Under the pieces are notes generated by a model. It saw only the letters and a list, made by a program, of their open reading frames with translations, ran no database searches and was not told where the DNA came from. Positions 11,528 to 24,157 of a DNA stretch of 64,000 nucleotides are shown one piece after another (position 1 is the stretch's first letter; each line of letters starts with the position of its first letter). Where the stretch lies: the NCBI RefSeq assembly GCF_902167145.1, contig NC_050104.1:97537849-97601848 (forward strand), read 5' to 3'. The stretch is from Zea mays. Lineage: Eukaryota; Streptophyta; Magnoliopsida; Poales; Poaceae. The translations under genes and the position numbers were made by a program.

Positions 11528-12310
11528 ATGTCCCCCTTTTGGTGATTTATGCCAACACATCAAAAAGCAACAAAAGAAGTGCAACATCAAATGCAATTGA
11601 AGATCAAATTGTTTTCGCTAATGATTTGGCATATTTGGATCACTCTTTGCCACCACTTGGTTTGTTATTGCAAATCAAATTCTTTTTTCCTATCTCTAAG
11701 TCAAACACACTTGTTTGGGCAAATCAAGAGATATTCCAAGAGAAAAATTGATCAAGTGCCAAAACTCCCCCTTTTCCCATAATCAAAATTCTCCCCCATA
11801 AGAGACCAAATTTTGCAATTAGAGTAATTTGACAAAATCAAATTCTAACTCTACTATTTTCAAAATTCTCAAGTGGTTGGCTGGTCCATTTGCTTTGGCC
11901 TTAATTTCTCCCCCTTTAGCATTAAGCACCAAAACGGGATCATTCTTGGCCCTTTAACCCCATTGCTTCACCAAAAATGTCAATTAGGAGCAAAAAGGCA
12001 ATGAGAGCATAAGTATGAACTTGGAATTTAATACACTAATACCGGAGTGCAGTGGAAGTCTTTTCATCGTCCAAGTTCACTTTTCCCTTTCAATGCACCT
12101 TTGAGACTACATCAAGTATACTCAAACAGACAGGTTAGTCTCAAAGGGTCAAGTTGTAGCTCATCTCCCCCTAAATATGTGCATCAGATGCATATGGACT
12201 TGTGAGGTCCAGGGAGATCTTGTACAACTTGAGCACCACAAATAGATAACAAATGTAGTAAATGCAAAAAGTAACATGATCAAGGGCATAGAACACATGT
12301 ATGCTATAGA
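11528..12310 (-). other. Element B 3' untranslated region with polypurine tracts
   Basis: Non-coding DNA between pol and the 3' LTR. The proximal polypurine tract (minus strand AAAAGGGGGACAT, 11528-11540) abuts the LTR. Further C5-type blocks on the plus strand near 11767, 11793, 11909 and 12166 are extra tract copies. Confidence 0.65.
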
Positions 12311-15300
12311 TCAATCCAAGTTACGCGAATCTAAGACATTTAGCTCACTACACAACCACCAAAATGTTTTCTCATCCAACGGCTTGGTGAAGATATCGGC
12401 TAGCTGGTTCTCGGTGCTAATATGAAAAATATCGATATCTCTCTTTTGTTGGTGATCCCTCAGGAAGTGATGCTGGATGTCTATGTGCTTAGTGCGGCTG
12501 TGTTCAACAGGATTATCCGCCAAGCGGATTGCACTCTCATTGTCACATAGGAGTGAGACTTTGCTCAGATTGTAGCCAAAGTCCCGGAGGGTTTGCCTCA
12601 TCAAAAGTAGTTGCGCGCAACATTGTCCTGCGGCAACATACTCAGCCTCAGCGGTAGATAGGGCAACAGATGTCTGTTTCATGGAACTCCAGGACACCAG
12701 GGACCTTCCTAGAAATTGGCACATCCCTGATGTACTCTTCCTATCTACCTTGCACCCAGCATAATCGGAGTCTGCGTATCCAATTAAGTCAAAGGTAGAC
12801 CCCTTTGGATACCAGATCCCGAAGCACGGCGTAGCAACTAAATATCGAAGAATTCGCTTAACGGCCACAAGGTGACATTCCATGGGGTCGGATTGATATC
12901 TAGCACACATGCATACACTAAGCATAATGTCCGGTCTACTAGCACATAAATAAAGTAATGACCCTATCATAGACCGGTATGCCTTTTGATCAACGGACTT
13001 ACCTCCTTTGTTGAGGTCGACATGCCCGTCGGTTTCCATTGGTGTCTTCGCGGGCTTGGCGTCCTTCATCCCAAACCTCTTGAGAAGATCTTGAGTGTAC
13101 TTCATTTGGGAGATGAAGGTATCGTCCTTGAGTTGCTTCACTTGGAACCCAAGGAAGTATGTTAACTCGCCCATCATCGACATTTCGAATTTCTGCATCA
13201 TCACCCTGCTAAACTCCTCACATGACTTTTGGTTAGTAGAACCAAATATTATGTCATCGACATAAATTTGGCACACAAAGAGATTACCATCACAAGTCTT
13301 GGTAAAAAGAGTGGGATCGACTTTCCCAACCTTGAAAGCATTAGCAATTAAGAAATCTCTAAGGCATTCATATCATGCTCTTGGGGCTTGCTTAAGTCCA
13401 TAGAGCGCCTTAGAGAGCTTATACACGTGGTCGGGATACATGTCATCCTCAAAGCCAGGAGGTTGTTCCACGTAGACCTCCTCCTCTATTGGCCTATTGA
13501 GGAAAGCGCTCTTCACGTCCATTTGAAACAGCCTAAAAGAGTGGTGAGCAGCATAGGCTAACAATATTCGAATTGACTCTAGCCTAGCCACAGGAGCAAA
13601 AGTCTCCCCGAAATCCAAACCTGTGACTTGGGCATAACCTTTCGCCACAAGTCGAGCCTTGTTTCTTGTTACCACTCCGTGCTCATCTTGCTTGTTGCGG
13701 AACACCCACTTGGTGCCCACAACGTTTTGCTTTGGACGTGGCACCAGGCTCCAAACTTCATTTCTTTTGAAGTTGTTGAGCTCTTCCTGCATGGCCAACA
13801 CCCAGTCCGGATCCTGCAAGGCCTCTTCTACCCTAAAAGGCTCAATAGAAGAGACAAACGAGTAATGCTCATAAAAATTAGCTAAACGTGAGCGAGTTGT
13901 TACTCCCTTGCTGATATCACCCAGAATCTGATCGACGGGGTGATTTCTTTGGATCGTCGCTCGGACTTGAGTTGGAGGGACCTGTGGTGCTTCTTCCTCC
14001 ATAACCTGTTCTTCTTGTGCTCCCCCTTGATCACGCTCCTCTTATTGAGGTACCTATCCATTATCTTGAGTTGGGGGATGCACCAGCGTCGAGGAAGAAG
14101 GCTGATCTTGTTCCTGTAGTTCCTGTGGTCGCACATCACCTATCGCCATCGTGCGCATTGCGGCCGTTGAAACTTCATCTTCATCCATATCATCAAGATC
14201 AACTTGCTCTCTTGGAGAGCCATTAGTCTCATCAAATACAACGTCGCTAGAGACTTCAACTAATCCTGATGATTTGTTGAAGACCCTATACGCCTTTGTA
14301 TTTGATTCATACCCTAGTAAATACTCTTCTACAGCCTTGGGAGCAAATTTAGAATGTCTACCTTTCTTCACCAAAATGTAGAATTTGCTCCCAAAGACAT
14401 GAAAGTAAGATACATTGGGTTTGTTACCGGTAAGGAGTTTGTAGGAGGTCTTCTTGAGAAGGTGATGCAGATAGAGCCGATATATGGCGTGGTAGGCTGT
14501 GTTCACAGCTTCCGACCAAAACCGCTCGGGTGTCTTGAACTCTCCAAGCATCGTTCTTGCCATGTCGATAAGCGTCCTGTTCTTCCTCTCTACCACACCG
14601 TTTTGCTGTGGTGTGTAGGGAGCGGAGAACTCGTGCTTGATGCCTTCCTCCTCAAGAAATTCTTCAGCTTGTAGATTCTTGAACTCGGTCCCATTGTCGC
14701 TTCTTATCTTTTTCACTTTAAGCTCAAACTCATTTTGAGCCCTCCTTAGAAAGCGCTTTAAGGTCCCTTGGGTTTCTGATTTGTCCTGCAAAAAGAATAC
14801 CCAAGTGTAGCGGGAAAATCATCAACAATTACAAGACCATACTTACTTCCCCCGAGGCTAAGGTAGGCAACGGGTCCAAAAGAGGTCCATGTGAAGAAGC
14901 TCTAGTGGTCTTGATGTTGTCATCACATTCTTGCTGTGATGAGTGCTTCCCACCTGTTTCCCTGCCTGACATGCTGCACAAGGTCTGTCTTTCTCAAAGC
15001 AGACATCAGTTAGTCCTAACACATGATCTCCCTTTAGAAGTTTATGAAGGTTCTTCATCCCAACATGTGCTAGATAGTGATGCCAAAGTCAGCCCATATT
15101 AGTCTTAGCCATTAAGCATGCATCTAGATCGGCATTCTCTTTCGAAAAATCTACTAAATAGAGTTTGTCGTCTAATACACCCTTAAATGCTAATGAACCA
15201 TCCCTCCTTCTAAAGACAGAAACATCTATATTTGTGAATAAACAATTATAGCCCATGTTACATAATTGACTCACAGATAATAAGTTGTACCCGAGCGATT

Positions 15301-15508
15301 CAACTAAAAACACATTGGAAATAGAATGCTCGGATGTAATGGCTATCTTTCCCAATCCTTTAACCTTGCCTTAGTTCCCATCTCCAAAGATAATCGCATC
15401 CTGGGAATCCTTGATCTTGACGTAGGAGGTGAACATTTTCTTCTCACCCGTCATGTGGTTTGTGCATCCGCTGTCGATAATCCAGCTTGAGCCCCCGGAT
15501 GCATAAAC
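12311..15508 (-). pseudogene. Element B pol, broken
   Basis: Copia polyprotein close to that of element C. Visible: protease remnant near 15490-15360; GAG-pre-integrase and zinc region at 15355-14858 (CAACQAGKQ); integrase core at 14791-14480 ([17 protein letters not shown]); RT at about 14002-13100 ([11 protein letters not shown] near 13276); RNase H ending at 12311 ([25 protein letters not shown]). In-frame stops include 13373-13375 (a Trp position in element C), 14054-14056 and the next few codons, about 15077 (Trp to TGA) and about 15373. An extra A near 14877-14881 and a missing A near 14814-14817 shift the frame for about 65 bases, then restore it. Non-functional. Confidence 0.85.
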
Positions 15509-15520
15509 CTGCAAAGCAAT

Positions 15521-17883
15521 TTACGCTTGGGTTTTAGGTACCCAACTCTTGTTGGGTCCTACAAGGTTAGTCACAATAATTTTCGGAACCCAAATACAAG
15601 TCTTGTCTCCCTTGCATTTGGATCCCAACTTCCTAGCAACTACTTTTGCATTCTTACATGAAAGAACAAACGAAGTGTTGCAAGCATGAAAAACTGTAGT
15701 AGGTTCATTGCATACTTTCCTAGGCACAATATTATTTCTCTTAGGCCTACTTCTACCATGCACAAAAGTAGAGCTAGAGGCACACATAGCATGTGAATCA
15801 TTATAAGCAGAATTAACATAACTCTTATTATAATGAGAATGACTAGCAATTTTCCTATCATAAATAAAAGCATGGTTCCTTTGAGGACTACTTGCCATAG
15901 TGGCCTTCCCTTTCTCCTTGTTGAGAACGGAAGTCCTTTGGCTTGTTAAGTTCTTGGTTTCCCTTTGAAAACCAAGTCCATCCTTAATTGAAGGGTGTCT
16001 ACCAACAGTGTATGCATCCCTAGTAAACTTTAATTTATTAAAATCAATTTTGCAAGTCTTAAGTTGAGCATTAAGACTTGCCACCTCATCATTCAAATTA
16101 GTAATAGAAATAAGATGTTCATTACATGCATCAACATCAAAGTCTTTACATCTATTACAAATACTTACATGCTCTACACATGAACTTATTTTACTAACTT
16201 CCTCTAGCTTAGCATTTAAATCATTATTTAAAATCTTTAAACTCGAGATGGATTCATGGCAAGCAGATAACTCAGAAGAAAGCATTTCATTCCTCTTAGT
16301 TTCTAAAGCAAGAGACTTTTGTACACTAACAAATTTGTCATGTTCCTCAAACAAAATGTCATCTTGCTTTTCTAGCAGTTTATCTTTTTCATTTAGAGCA
16401 TCAATTAATTCATTAATTTTCTCTACTTTGGCTCTATCTAAACCTTTAAATAAACTAGAGTAATCTACTTCTTCATCGGAAGAATCTTCATCACTAGAGG
16501 AAGTGTACTTGGGAGTGTCCCGAATACGTACCTTCTTCTCCTTTGCCATAAGGCAAGTATGGCGTTCGTTGGGGAAGAGTGAAGACTTGTCGAAGGCCGA
16601 GGCAGCCAATCCTTCATTGTCGGAGCCAGATGAGGAGCAGTCAGAATCCCACTCCTTTCCAAGGTGTGCCTCGCCCTTCGCCTTCTTGTAGTTTTTCTTT
16701 TTCTCCTTCCTGTACTTTTCTTGTCCCTGGTCATTATCGTTATCGGGGCATTATGCTATAAAATGACCAGTCTTACCGCATTTGAAGCAGCAGCATTTTC
16801 CCCTTATTTTGTACTTGTTGGGGTATTCCTTGCGTCCTTTGAGCGCGATCTTGAAACATTTGATGATGAGGGCCATCTCATCTTCATTTAGCCCGGCAGC
16901 CTCAACTTGTGCCGCCTTGCTTGGTAGCGCCTCCCGCTGCTTGTTGCCTTGAGCGCAACGGGCTGTGGCTCGTAGACGGGTAGTGGACCATTTAGAGCAT
17001 CATCCACGTATTGCACCTCCTTCACCATCATGCGCCCGCTCACAAACTTTCCAAGGATCTCCTCGGGCGTCATCTTTGTGTACCTGGGGTTTTCACGAAT
17101 AAGATTGACAAGATGGGGATCAATTACAGTAAATGACCTTAGCATGAGTCGGACGACATCATGATCCGTCCATCTTGTGCTTCCATAGCTTCGGATCTTG
17201 TTGATGAGGGTCTTGAGCCTGTTGTAGGTCTGAGTTGGCTCCTCTCCCCTGATCATCGCGAACCTCCCCAATTTGCCTTCCACCAGTTCCATCTTTGTGA
17301 TCATAGTGGCATCATTTCCCTCATGTGATATCTTGAGGGTATCCCAGATTTTTTTGGCATTGTCCAAGCCACTCACTTTATTATACTCGTCCCTGCAAAG
17401 AGATGCTAACAACACAATAGTAGCTTGGGCATTTTTATGGATTTGCTCATTAATAATCACAGGGTTATCAGTGCTATCAAAATACATTCCACTTTCAACA
17501 ATTTCCCAAATACTAGGATGGAGAGAAAATAGATGACTACGCATCTTATGGCTCCAAAATGAATAGTCTTATCCATCAAAGTGTGGAGGTTTTCCAAGAG
17601 GAATAGAAAGTAGATGTGCATTTGTATTGTACGGAATACGGGAATAATCAAAAGAATAGTTTTGATTAACCGTTTTCTTTTTCGACGAAGAGTCGTCGTC
17701 GTCTCTTGGTGAAGAAGATGATGCATCACTGTCGTAGTAGATGATCTTCTTGATGCGTCTCTTCTTCTTCCACTCTCTCTTCTTGTGACTTGAGCCAGAG
17801 TCGGTAGGCTTGTCATCTCTTGGCTCGTTGAAGAGGGACTCCTCCTTGTCATTGACCACCATCCCCTTTCCCTTAGGATCCAT
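15521..17883 (-). pseudogene. Element B gag, broken
   Basis: Starts MDPKGKGMVVNDKEE (17883) and ends WVPKTQA with a stop at 15521. The core is at 17544-16930 (EEPTQTYNRLKTLINK). A stop near 17566 replaces a Glu codon. A frameshift near 16930 and another before 16609 break the zinc-knuckle region; near 16745 the knuckle's final part reads into a stop. The C-terminal part (16609-15521) has an acidic Ser stretch and a coiled coil (EKINELIDALNEKDKLLEK) and is otherwise open. About 65% of this gag is recognisably collinear with the gag of element C. Confidence 0.82.
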
Positions 17884-17918
17884 CTCTTCGGGCGATTAGT
17901 CCCTTAAATGAAGAGTAC

Positions 17919-17931
17919 GGCTCCGATACCA
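17919..17931 (-). other. Element B primer binding site
   Basis: TGGTATCGGAGCC on the minus strand, two bases inside the 5' LTR. It matches the initiator-Met tRNA 3' end used by most plant Copia elements. Confidence 0.8.
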
Positions 17932-17933
17932 AT

Positions 17934-19023
17934 TGAGAGCACCTAGAGGGGGGGTGAATAGGTGATCCTGTAAAATCAAACACTAAATAGCCACAAAACT
18001 TGGTTACTAAAGGTTAGTGCGACTAAGTAGCTTTGAAGCGAGTTCTTGTGAACAAAACAATCATAGAGAAAGCAACACAAGAGACACGCGGTTTTTATCC
18101 CGTGGTTCGGCCAAGTAACACTTGCCTACTTCCACGTTGTAGTGTCCCAATGGACGAGGGTTGCACTCAACCCCTTTCAAGTGATCCGATGATCAACTTG
18201 AATACCATGGTCTTTTCTTTTAGAGTATTTTCCCGTTTGCGAGGAATCTCCACAATTTTGGAGCCTCTCGCCCTTACAGTGATGATCACAAGAGAAACAC
18301 AGAAGTAAGGGAGGGAAAAGCAACACACACAAGATTCAATCTGCAGCACACACACGCGCACACAAGTGAAGACTTGAGCTCAAATGACAACACGGGGAGT
18401 TCGCAACTCGAATGGAGCTCAAATCACTAACACGATGAACCAAGTGTGTGAGAGCAGAGTCTGGATGTCTTAGTATGCTTAGAGAATGCTTGGTGTCCTC
18501 CTTCATGTGCCTAGGGGTCCTTTTATAGCCCCAAGGCAGCTAGGAGCCATTGGAGGCCAACTTGGAAGGCCAAACTTGCCTTATGTCGGGTGGGGCATCG
18601 GATAGTCCGGTGCACCACCGGTCAGTCACTGTAGTTGTCCGGTGCGCGATCTCCTTCCTTTTCTGGCACATCCGACTGTTGGTCCTCGGGGTCAGTTGGC
18701 GCACCGGACACTGTCCGGTGCACACCGGACAATCCGATGTGCCCAACCGACCGTTGCTGCGAGCCACGCGTCGCCCGCGGATTGCGCGACCGACCGTTGC
18801 GCTGGCGACCGTTGACTCACCGGACAGTCCGGTGAATTATAGTCGTACGCCTCTGTGTTTTCTCGAGAGCAGCCAATTCACCGATGGCCAGCCTGGCGCA
18901 CCGGACACTGTCCGGTGCACCACCGGACAGTCCGGTGTGCCAGGCCCGAGCAGTTACTTGGTTGTTCACAGCCAAGTATTTTCCGATGCTTTTCTTCTTT
19001 TGTTGGCTCTATTTATAGCACTT
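17934..19023 (-). repeat. Element B 5' LTR, 3' portion (split by S)
   Basis: Plus strand starts TGAGAGCACC. It matches the left LTR of B base for base apart from scattered substitutions, up to TTATAGCACTT, where LTR S begins. TATAAAAGG (minus) is at 18519-18527. Palindromes of the CACCGGACNGTCCGGTG type occur at about 18590-18945. The remaining 5' portion is at 23372-23537. Confidence 0.85.
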
Positions 19024-19618
19024 TGTCACACCTGTTTCCAAAGGGGCAGAGCCGGGTGCATCGCATATGTGTGCCAGGATCTATTTCCACACATATGTTG
19101 ACGTCACAAGTGTAATATATCAAAAAACAATGCATAAGAGCGTAAATAAAGATTATATAAACATATTACACTTCGAACAGACATAATGTCTTAACCTTTA
19201 TTCATCAAAGAACAGCGAAACAAGGACATCCATCCACAGGAAGATGACCGGGGGTATCACTAGACTAGCATCCATGGAGCTCAGCATCATAACTTCATCT
19301 GCAAACTTCTGATCAAAATTAAGCAAGGGTGAGCTCACTTATGGTCGGGGCTCAGCAAGTGGGGGAAAAACTAATGCAAGTTTAACAAGGTGAGGCTAAG
19401 GTTGAGTAGTAAGCATTTTAGTTGGTCAACATTTTATTAACAACACATGTCTTACTAACAAGCATGAATCCCAAGTAATCCCATTAAATAAAGGTATAAG
19501 AGTATATCAAAAACACTTAAGTGAAACCACTTAAGCAAACCATTGGCAGATCATCGGATCTCAATTTATTTACATCTTCAAGTTCAATTATCATGTGAGG
19601 AGTCCAGACTGCTCTTAA

Positions 19619-19642
19619 CCGTGAGCACGGCTGATATATCAG
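19619..19642 (-). repeat. Tandem double hairpin in LTR S
   Basis: CCGTGAGCACGG followed directly by CTGATATATCAG; both are inverted repeats. The pair is 595-618 bp from the LTR 3' end. Equivalent structures occur in the LTRs of E and D. Confidence 0.75.
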
Positions 19643-21870
19643 TTTTACACTCTGCAGAGGTGGCGCATCTTTACCCATGAGTCATGATTCCTTTCTAGCC
19701 GGGGTTAGCTAGACCCGTATTCACTTCCGAGGTGAATGACCAGGGTCTCACTACGAGGCTTCTCCCTAGAGTCCTCATTACGCAAATGCTAGAAATGGTC
19801 AACTGCATAAGGTACACCTACCGAAACCAACTTATAGTTCAGACTACAGGGTAAAGCTTTGGGAACTATGCCTGTATCCAATCTGCCTGAGCCGGAACTA
19901 TAAGCGCTTGTCAGATGCCCCCGTTCCGGTCGACCACGGCCATCACCCAACATAAGACTTCCCTAGTTATTTAGCCAAGACCAGAGCCATGATAGTTCTC
20001 ATGGTAGCAATGTTTTCCCGGGTGGTCACTCCATGTTTCAATTAATATGCAATAATCTTGTTGAACCATCGGGTTAACAACAATAATGTAAACTTACCAT
20101 TTGGAACATTAATATCATAACAGGAGTGATTGCATAAAGTTAAGTTGTAGCAATAGCATAGCTACGAAGGTAAAGTATAATACCCAGGTTTGATCAAGGA
20201 ATAAGGTTGAAAAGGTTAGTGGTATCTAAATAGATAACCCATCAAATTATGCATATATATATCCAAGAATAAACTTTATTAAATATATTGTTTGAGATCA
20301 AACAGAATATGCAGAGGGAGAAGTCCACTTGCCTTGCTTATTAAAAACTTGAGGTTCTTCCACGGATAGGAATAGATATTGATTCTTAACTACTAGATCA
20401 ACCACTGAATATCACACAAACAAACAAGAAGAACAAACACCACTCAATAACATACAACATTCACCATACATAAAGCTAAAAGAAAACCTAATGAAAAGAG
20501 CATTCGCTTTTCAAAAACATTACACGTAAGGGTTATAATAAAAATGTATTCTTTTTCAAAAATGTGTGATCTATACTTTATAAAACAAGACATGAGCTTA
20601 AAAATATCTTAATTAAAATCTACAAATATTAAGTTCACCAATTTAATCTTTTATAAAACATCATATGTGATATGTCTAAGATTAAGGGTTTATAAGACGA
20701 TAAAACAGGTTATAACAATATTAAACCTTTTTAACCTTTTAGAAAAGATATATGTCATATATCTAAGGTTAATGGACTACGAAACACGTTATTAATTTTA
20801 GAAGCATTATGGAACATATTATAAATAATTGTTAAACATTCACTTATGATAAACTAAGATATAAGTCTAAATAGGTTTTATATGAAAAGATTATTATTAT
20901 TAAATACCTATTTCATGAAAAGTTAGGTTATAGGCCCTTAAGTGGATTGTCATGCAAAAGATAATAAACAAATAACTATCTTTTATTTTTATTAGAAAGT
21001 ACATGTCCTATATTTTTTATTAAGAAAGCTATATACAAAAGAATATATAAATTAACATTTTTTTAATTATAAAAAGAACATTAACACTAATTTCTTTATT
21101 TTATCCTTTAGGAAAACTAAATGATATATATATATTTAAATAATATGGATTTAATGTGATGAACGGATTAATCACGCTTATATTACTAGTTAAGGACAAA
21201 TTGAAATGTAAGCCTAATTAATAAATTGTGAGAAAATATAAATAATCTATTGATTATATGAGCATTTAAAAATGGGAAAAAATGTCGTAAAGATTAACTC
21301 AAAAATAACCATGGACGATAGGGGCAGCGTGTAAAAAATAGATCTTTCTTCTACCTCACGTCGAGAAACAGCAGGGGCTAGTCGTCGTGGCTTCGGTCGC
21401 AGGGTGGCGAGTGAGATTGAACCGCGGAAGAAGGAGAAGACAACGAATTAGAGGCGAGGGACGTCAGGGAGTGCTTCGACGAACGACGACGGACGACGTA
21501 GCAAATGACGATGAGGTACGGCGACGACAACATGGTACTGTGGACAACAACGGCGTGCGGCGCATAGCGAGCAGTGAGCGTGGTGCGGAGCTGTAAGATA
21601 CAGCGTAGGCGGGCAAAGACGTGGGGCTCTGGCGCGATGACGCGATCAGAGCGGCGGCTACAGTGGCCGGCGATGAGGACGACAGCTTCAGAAGCTGCAT
21701 TGGAACGGCGGCAAGTGCAGGCGCGGTGCAGCACAGCAATGACAAGCAGCAACACGGCGTCGAGGTGAGTACGGACATGAGTGGGCGAGAAGGGGAGGAG
21801 GGAAGCTGGGAGTCGGCATGGTGGCGCGACGAGAACCTCCGACGAGCAGCATAGGTGGTGCCCGGGCGTG

Positions 21871-21877
21871 TTTTATA
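21871..21877 (-). promoter_or_regulatory. Candidate TATA box of LTR S
   Basis: TATAAAA on the minus strand, preceded by a GC-rich CGCC context and followed by GC-rich DNA, like the TATA box of element D's LTR. It lies about 1.5 kb inside the LTR. Confidence 0.5.
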
Positions 21878-22198
21878 GGCGAGGGAGAGATGATGGCGAT
21901 CACGGGAATTGATGGTTCATTAAACGCTGCTTAAACCATCACAGAAACGGTAGCTATTAAAGCTCCAACAATGGCGGCCGCATTTTTGGGAGGAAGACGG
22001 TACGCTAAGAAGTCGTGAGGGGAGGGAAGAGGAAGGGGAACTAGCGGTCTGCGCACGTGGTTGCTGGCGGCTGCTCCACTAATCTGGTAGGTGAGCAGGC
22101 GGGCGTGGGAGGTAGACAGGCGTAGAACGCAGAGCCGACGGCGGCGGCGGACGCTACCATCCCAAACGTGCGTGCGAACCAGGAAATGGTGGTGTTAT

Positions 22199-22506
22199 CC
22201 TGTTTGGTTCAGCTTTTTTCTGACCAGTTTTTCTGAAAATCTGGTTGTAATGAGAATCTGGCTGTGGGGAGAATCTGAGTATCATTACGATTACGTGTGG
22301 AGGAAGATAAAGTTGATCGTAGGGCTCATGATCTAGAAAGTGACAGATTCCTACTATTACAACGACTAAACCGATTATGTGTTTATGTTGATTTTGGATG
22401 GTTTTTGTCTCAACGAATTTTATAGAAGCTGGCTGAAAAGCTGAGCGTTTGGCAGTCCGCAGCAACTTTTGGTGGCCAGAAGCTGCCAGAAGCCGAAACA
22501 AACAGG
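22199..22506. mobile_element. Candidate MITE-like insertion inside LTR S
   Basis: A 308-bp segment with terminal inverted repeats CCTGTTTGGTTCAGCTTTT and CCTGTTTGTTTCGGCTTCT (16 of 19 match). Flanks are GTTAT and GCTAT, 4 of 5 alike, which may be a decayed target duplication. There is no coding capacity. The size and terminal repeats suggest a small non-autonomous DNA transposon; I cannot assign a superfamily. Confidence 0.5.
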
Positions 22507-23371
22507 GCTATGCCAGGGAGATGAAGGGGCAAGGCAGGGGGCCCACACGACATAGAAATGAAAGGAAAATAAATGTGTGGCTAGAAAAGAAATTACTTGA
22601 TAGCCGGGGCCGATTTGTAAGAGAGAGAATGAGAGAAGTGGGACCCGCACGTTGGTGAAAGAAAGAGAGGGGAAAGGGCCATGCGAACAGGCGGATGTCG
22701 TTAGATTTCTTTCTTTCTTTTTTTATTTCCAAATCCTTTTTATTACTTACTCGGAATATATATAAATAGATAAATACATATAATCTCCAAGATAATGATA
22801 ATTCCAAGAAAATAAAACATATGATTTTAAGATGGTGATTATTTAGCATCTCAAATATTTTTATAAAAGTTCCATGCCAAGAAATAAATCCAAATTTATG
22901 TATAATATATACATTTCAAAAATTGGAATAACTTCAAGAATATAATTAACTCGATAAGATTCTTATTCTAGTGGAAGTGTAGTTTTAGGAATAAAAATCT
23001 ATTAATTAACTAAAAGATATATATATTCACCAAAAAAAGAATAATATAAATAGAATGTTGCAAACACTACCGAACGACTGACATTTTAAAATACATATTT
23101 TTCAATATTTTAGCAAGTCACTATCACTTTATGAAATTAGTTTTCTTTTTTCACACCAACCTAAATCCGAAAATTAGATACATCAAACTAAAATTATGTC
23201 TCGTCATGAATGCATCAAACATTTGACAAAATTTTATCTAACTAAGAAATTGTTCAATTTGTTTGTATCACCATTTCATTATTTGAAAACATAAATATTT
23301 TTCTTTGTACTGAAAACTAATAATATAAAATAAGTTACCCTTAATTGATGGACTTAGGGTGTTACACACTT

Positions 23372-23537
23372 AGACAAACACATTAGTATACCAAAATAAT
23401 ATATTAAGTCTAGAAACATACCTTACACTTTGATTCACATTCTTCGCTTATTTTGCACATAAGAACTCAATTAATGTGTTGGGCATCTAATTACTAAAAT
23501 ACTTATAGAAATGGCCCAAGTGCACATTTCCCTTTCA
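23372..23537 (-). repeat. Element B 5' LTR, 5' portion
   Basis: Continues the B LTR after S (AGACAAACACATTAG...) and ends CCCTTTCA, the mirror of the B 3' LTR at about 11361-11527. It is nearly identical to that copy. Confidence 0.85.
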
Positions 23538-23542
23538 AGAAT

Positions 23543-24157
23543 GTCTGTCGATGGGCGCACCGGACAGTCTGGTGCGCCAGCCACGTCACCCAATCGTTAG
23601 GGTTCTGACGGTTTCGACCGTTGGAGCTCTGACAGCTTGGGGCACCGGACAGTCCGGTGCCGCACCGGACAGGCACTGTTCACTGTCCGGTGCGCCTTCT
23701 GGCGCTGCTCTGACTCTGCGCGAACTGTCCGCGCACTGTTCACGTTCCGCGCACTGTTCACGTTTGCAGGCGACCGTTGGAGTCGACCGTTGCGCTTTTA
23801 GCCGTTGCTCTGCTAGCACACCGGACAATCCGGTGACCCACCAGACAATCCGGTGAATGATAGCGGAGCGGCTTTCTAGAAACCCGAAGGTGAAGAGTTC
23901 AGCCTGTACGGTCCCTGGTGCACCAGACACTGTCCGGTGGCACACCGGACAGTCCGGTGCGCCAGACCAGTGTTCTCTTCGGTTTCTTTTGCTCCTTTCT
24001 TTTGAACCCTAACTTTGATCTTTTTATTGGTTTGTGTTGAACCTTTAGCACCTGTAGAATATATAATCTAGAGCAAACTAGTTAGTCCAATTATTTGTGT
24101 TGGGTATTTCAACCACCAAAACCATTTAGGAAAAGGTTTGACCCTATTTCCCTTTCA
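23543..24157 (-). repeat. Element A 5' LTR, 5' portion
   Basis: Resumes directly after the B target duplication (23538-23542) and ends CCCTTTCA at 24157. It contains a group of CACCGGACAGTCCGGTG-type palindromes at about 23550-23965. No gene. Confidence 0.8.

Larger units (their letters stand above)
19024..23366 (-). mobile_element. S: solo LTR of a Tekay/Del-type Gypsy element
   Basis: 4343 bp beginning TGTCACACC and ending GGGTGTTACA on the plus strand, flanked by perfect CACTT duplications (19019-19023 and 23367-23371). It contains no gag or pol, so it is best read as an LTR left by LTR-LTR recombination. Orientation is taken from LTRs of element E, which share the block CCGTGAGCACGGCTGATATA (S at 19619, E at 47140) and neighbouring sequence. 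The interior is AT-rich at 20500-21300 and 22700-23340, with a GC-rich stretch at 21360-22160 that gives spurious open frames. Confidence 0.8.
10254..23537 (-). mobile_element. Element B: Opie-like Sirevirus (Copia), nested in A's LTR
   Basis: Complete minus-strand Copia element, about 8.9 kb after removing the solo LTR S. From right to left: 5' LTR 23537-17934 (split by S), PBS 17931-17919, gag 17883-15521, pol about 15508-12311, 3' untranslated DNA, 3' LTR 11527-10254. Flanks are AGGCT on the left and AGAAT on the right (3 of 5 match), read as a decayed target duplication because element A's LTR resumes directly after AGAAT. Several nonsense codons and frameshifts make it non-autonomous. 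Confidence 0.85.
3103..24157 (-). mobile_element. Element A: Ji-like Sirevirus (Copia), nested and degenerate
   Basis: Minus-strand Copia element. From right to left: 5' LTR (24157 down to 9650, split by element B), gag (9632 to 6999), pol (about 6985 to 3743) and 3' untranslated DNA, cut at 3107 by the Huck-like insertion. The 3' LTR should lie left of the window. The LTR starts (minus strand) TGAAAGGGAAATAGG and ends GGCGACTTTCA. The coding region is inactivated by stops and frameshifts, and the primer binding site is missing. The right flank is GTAAT (24158-24162), so GTAAT is expected left of its 3' LTR. Confidence 0.8.

Noticed and set aside
21378..21903. Overlapping frames of 60-125 codons
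   Set aside because: GC-rich part of solo LTR S, open on both strands, no motif.
19024..23366. Possible complete non-autonomous (LARD/TRIM) element
   Set aside because: No internal direct LTR copies, PBS or polypurine tract found; one LTR with target duplications is simpler.
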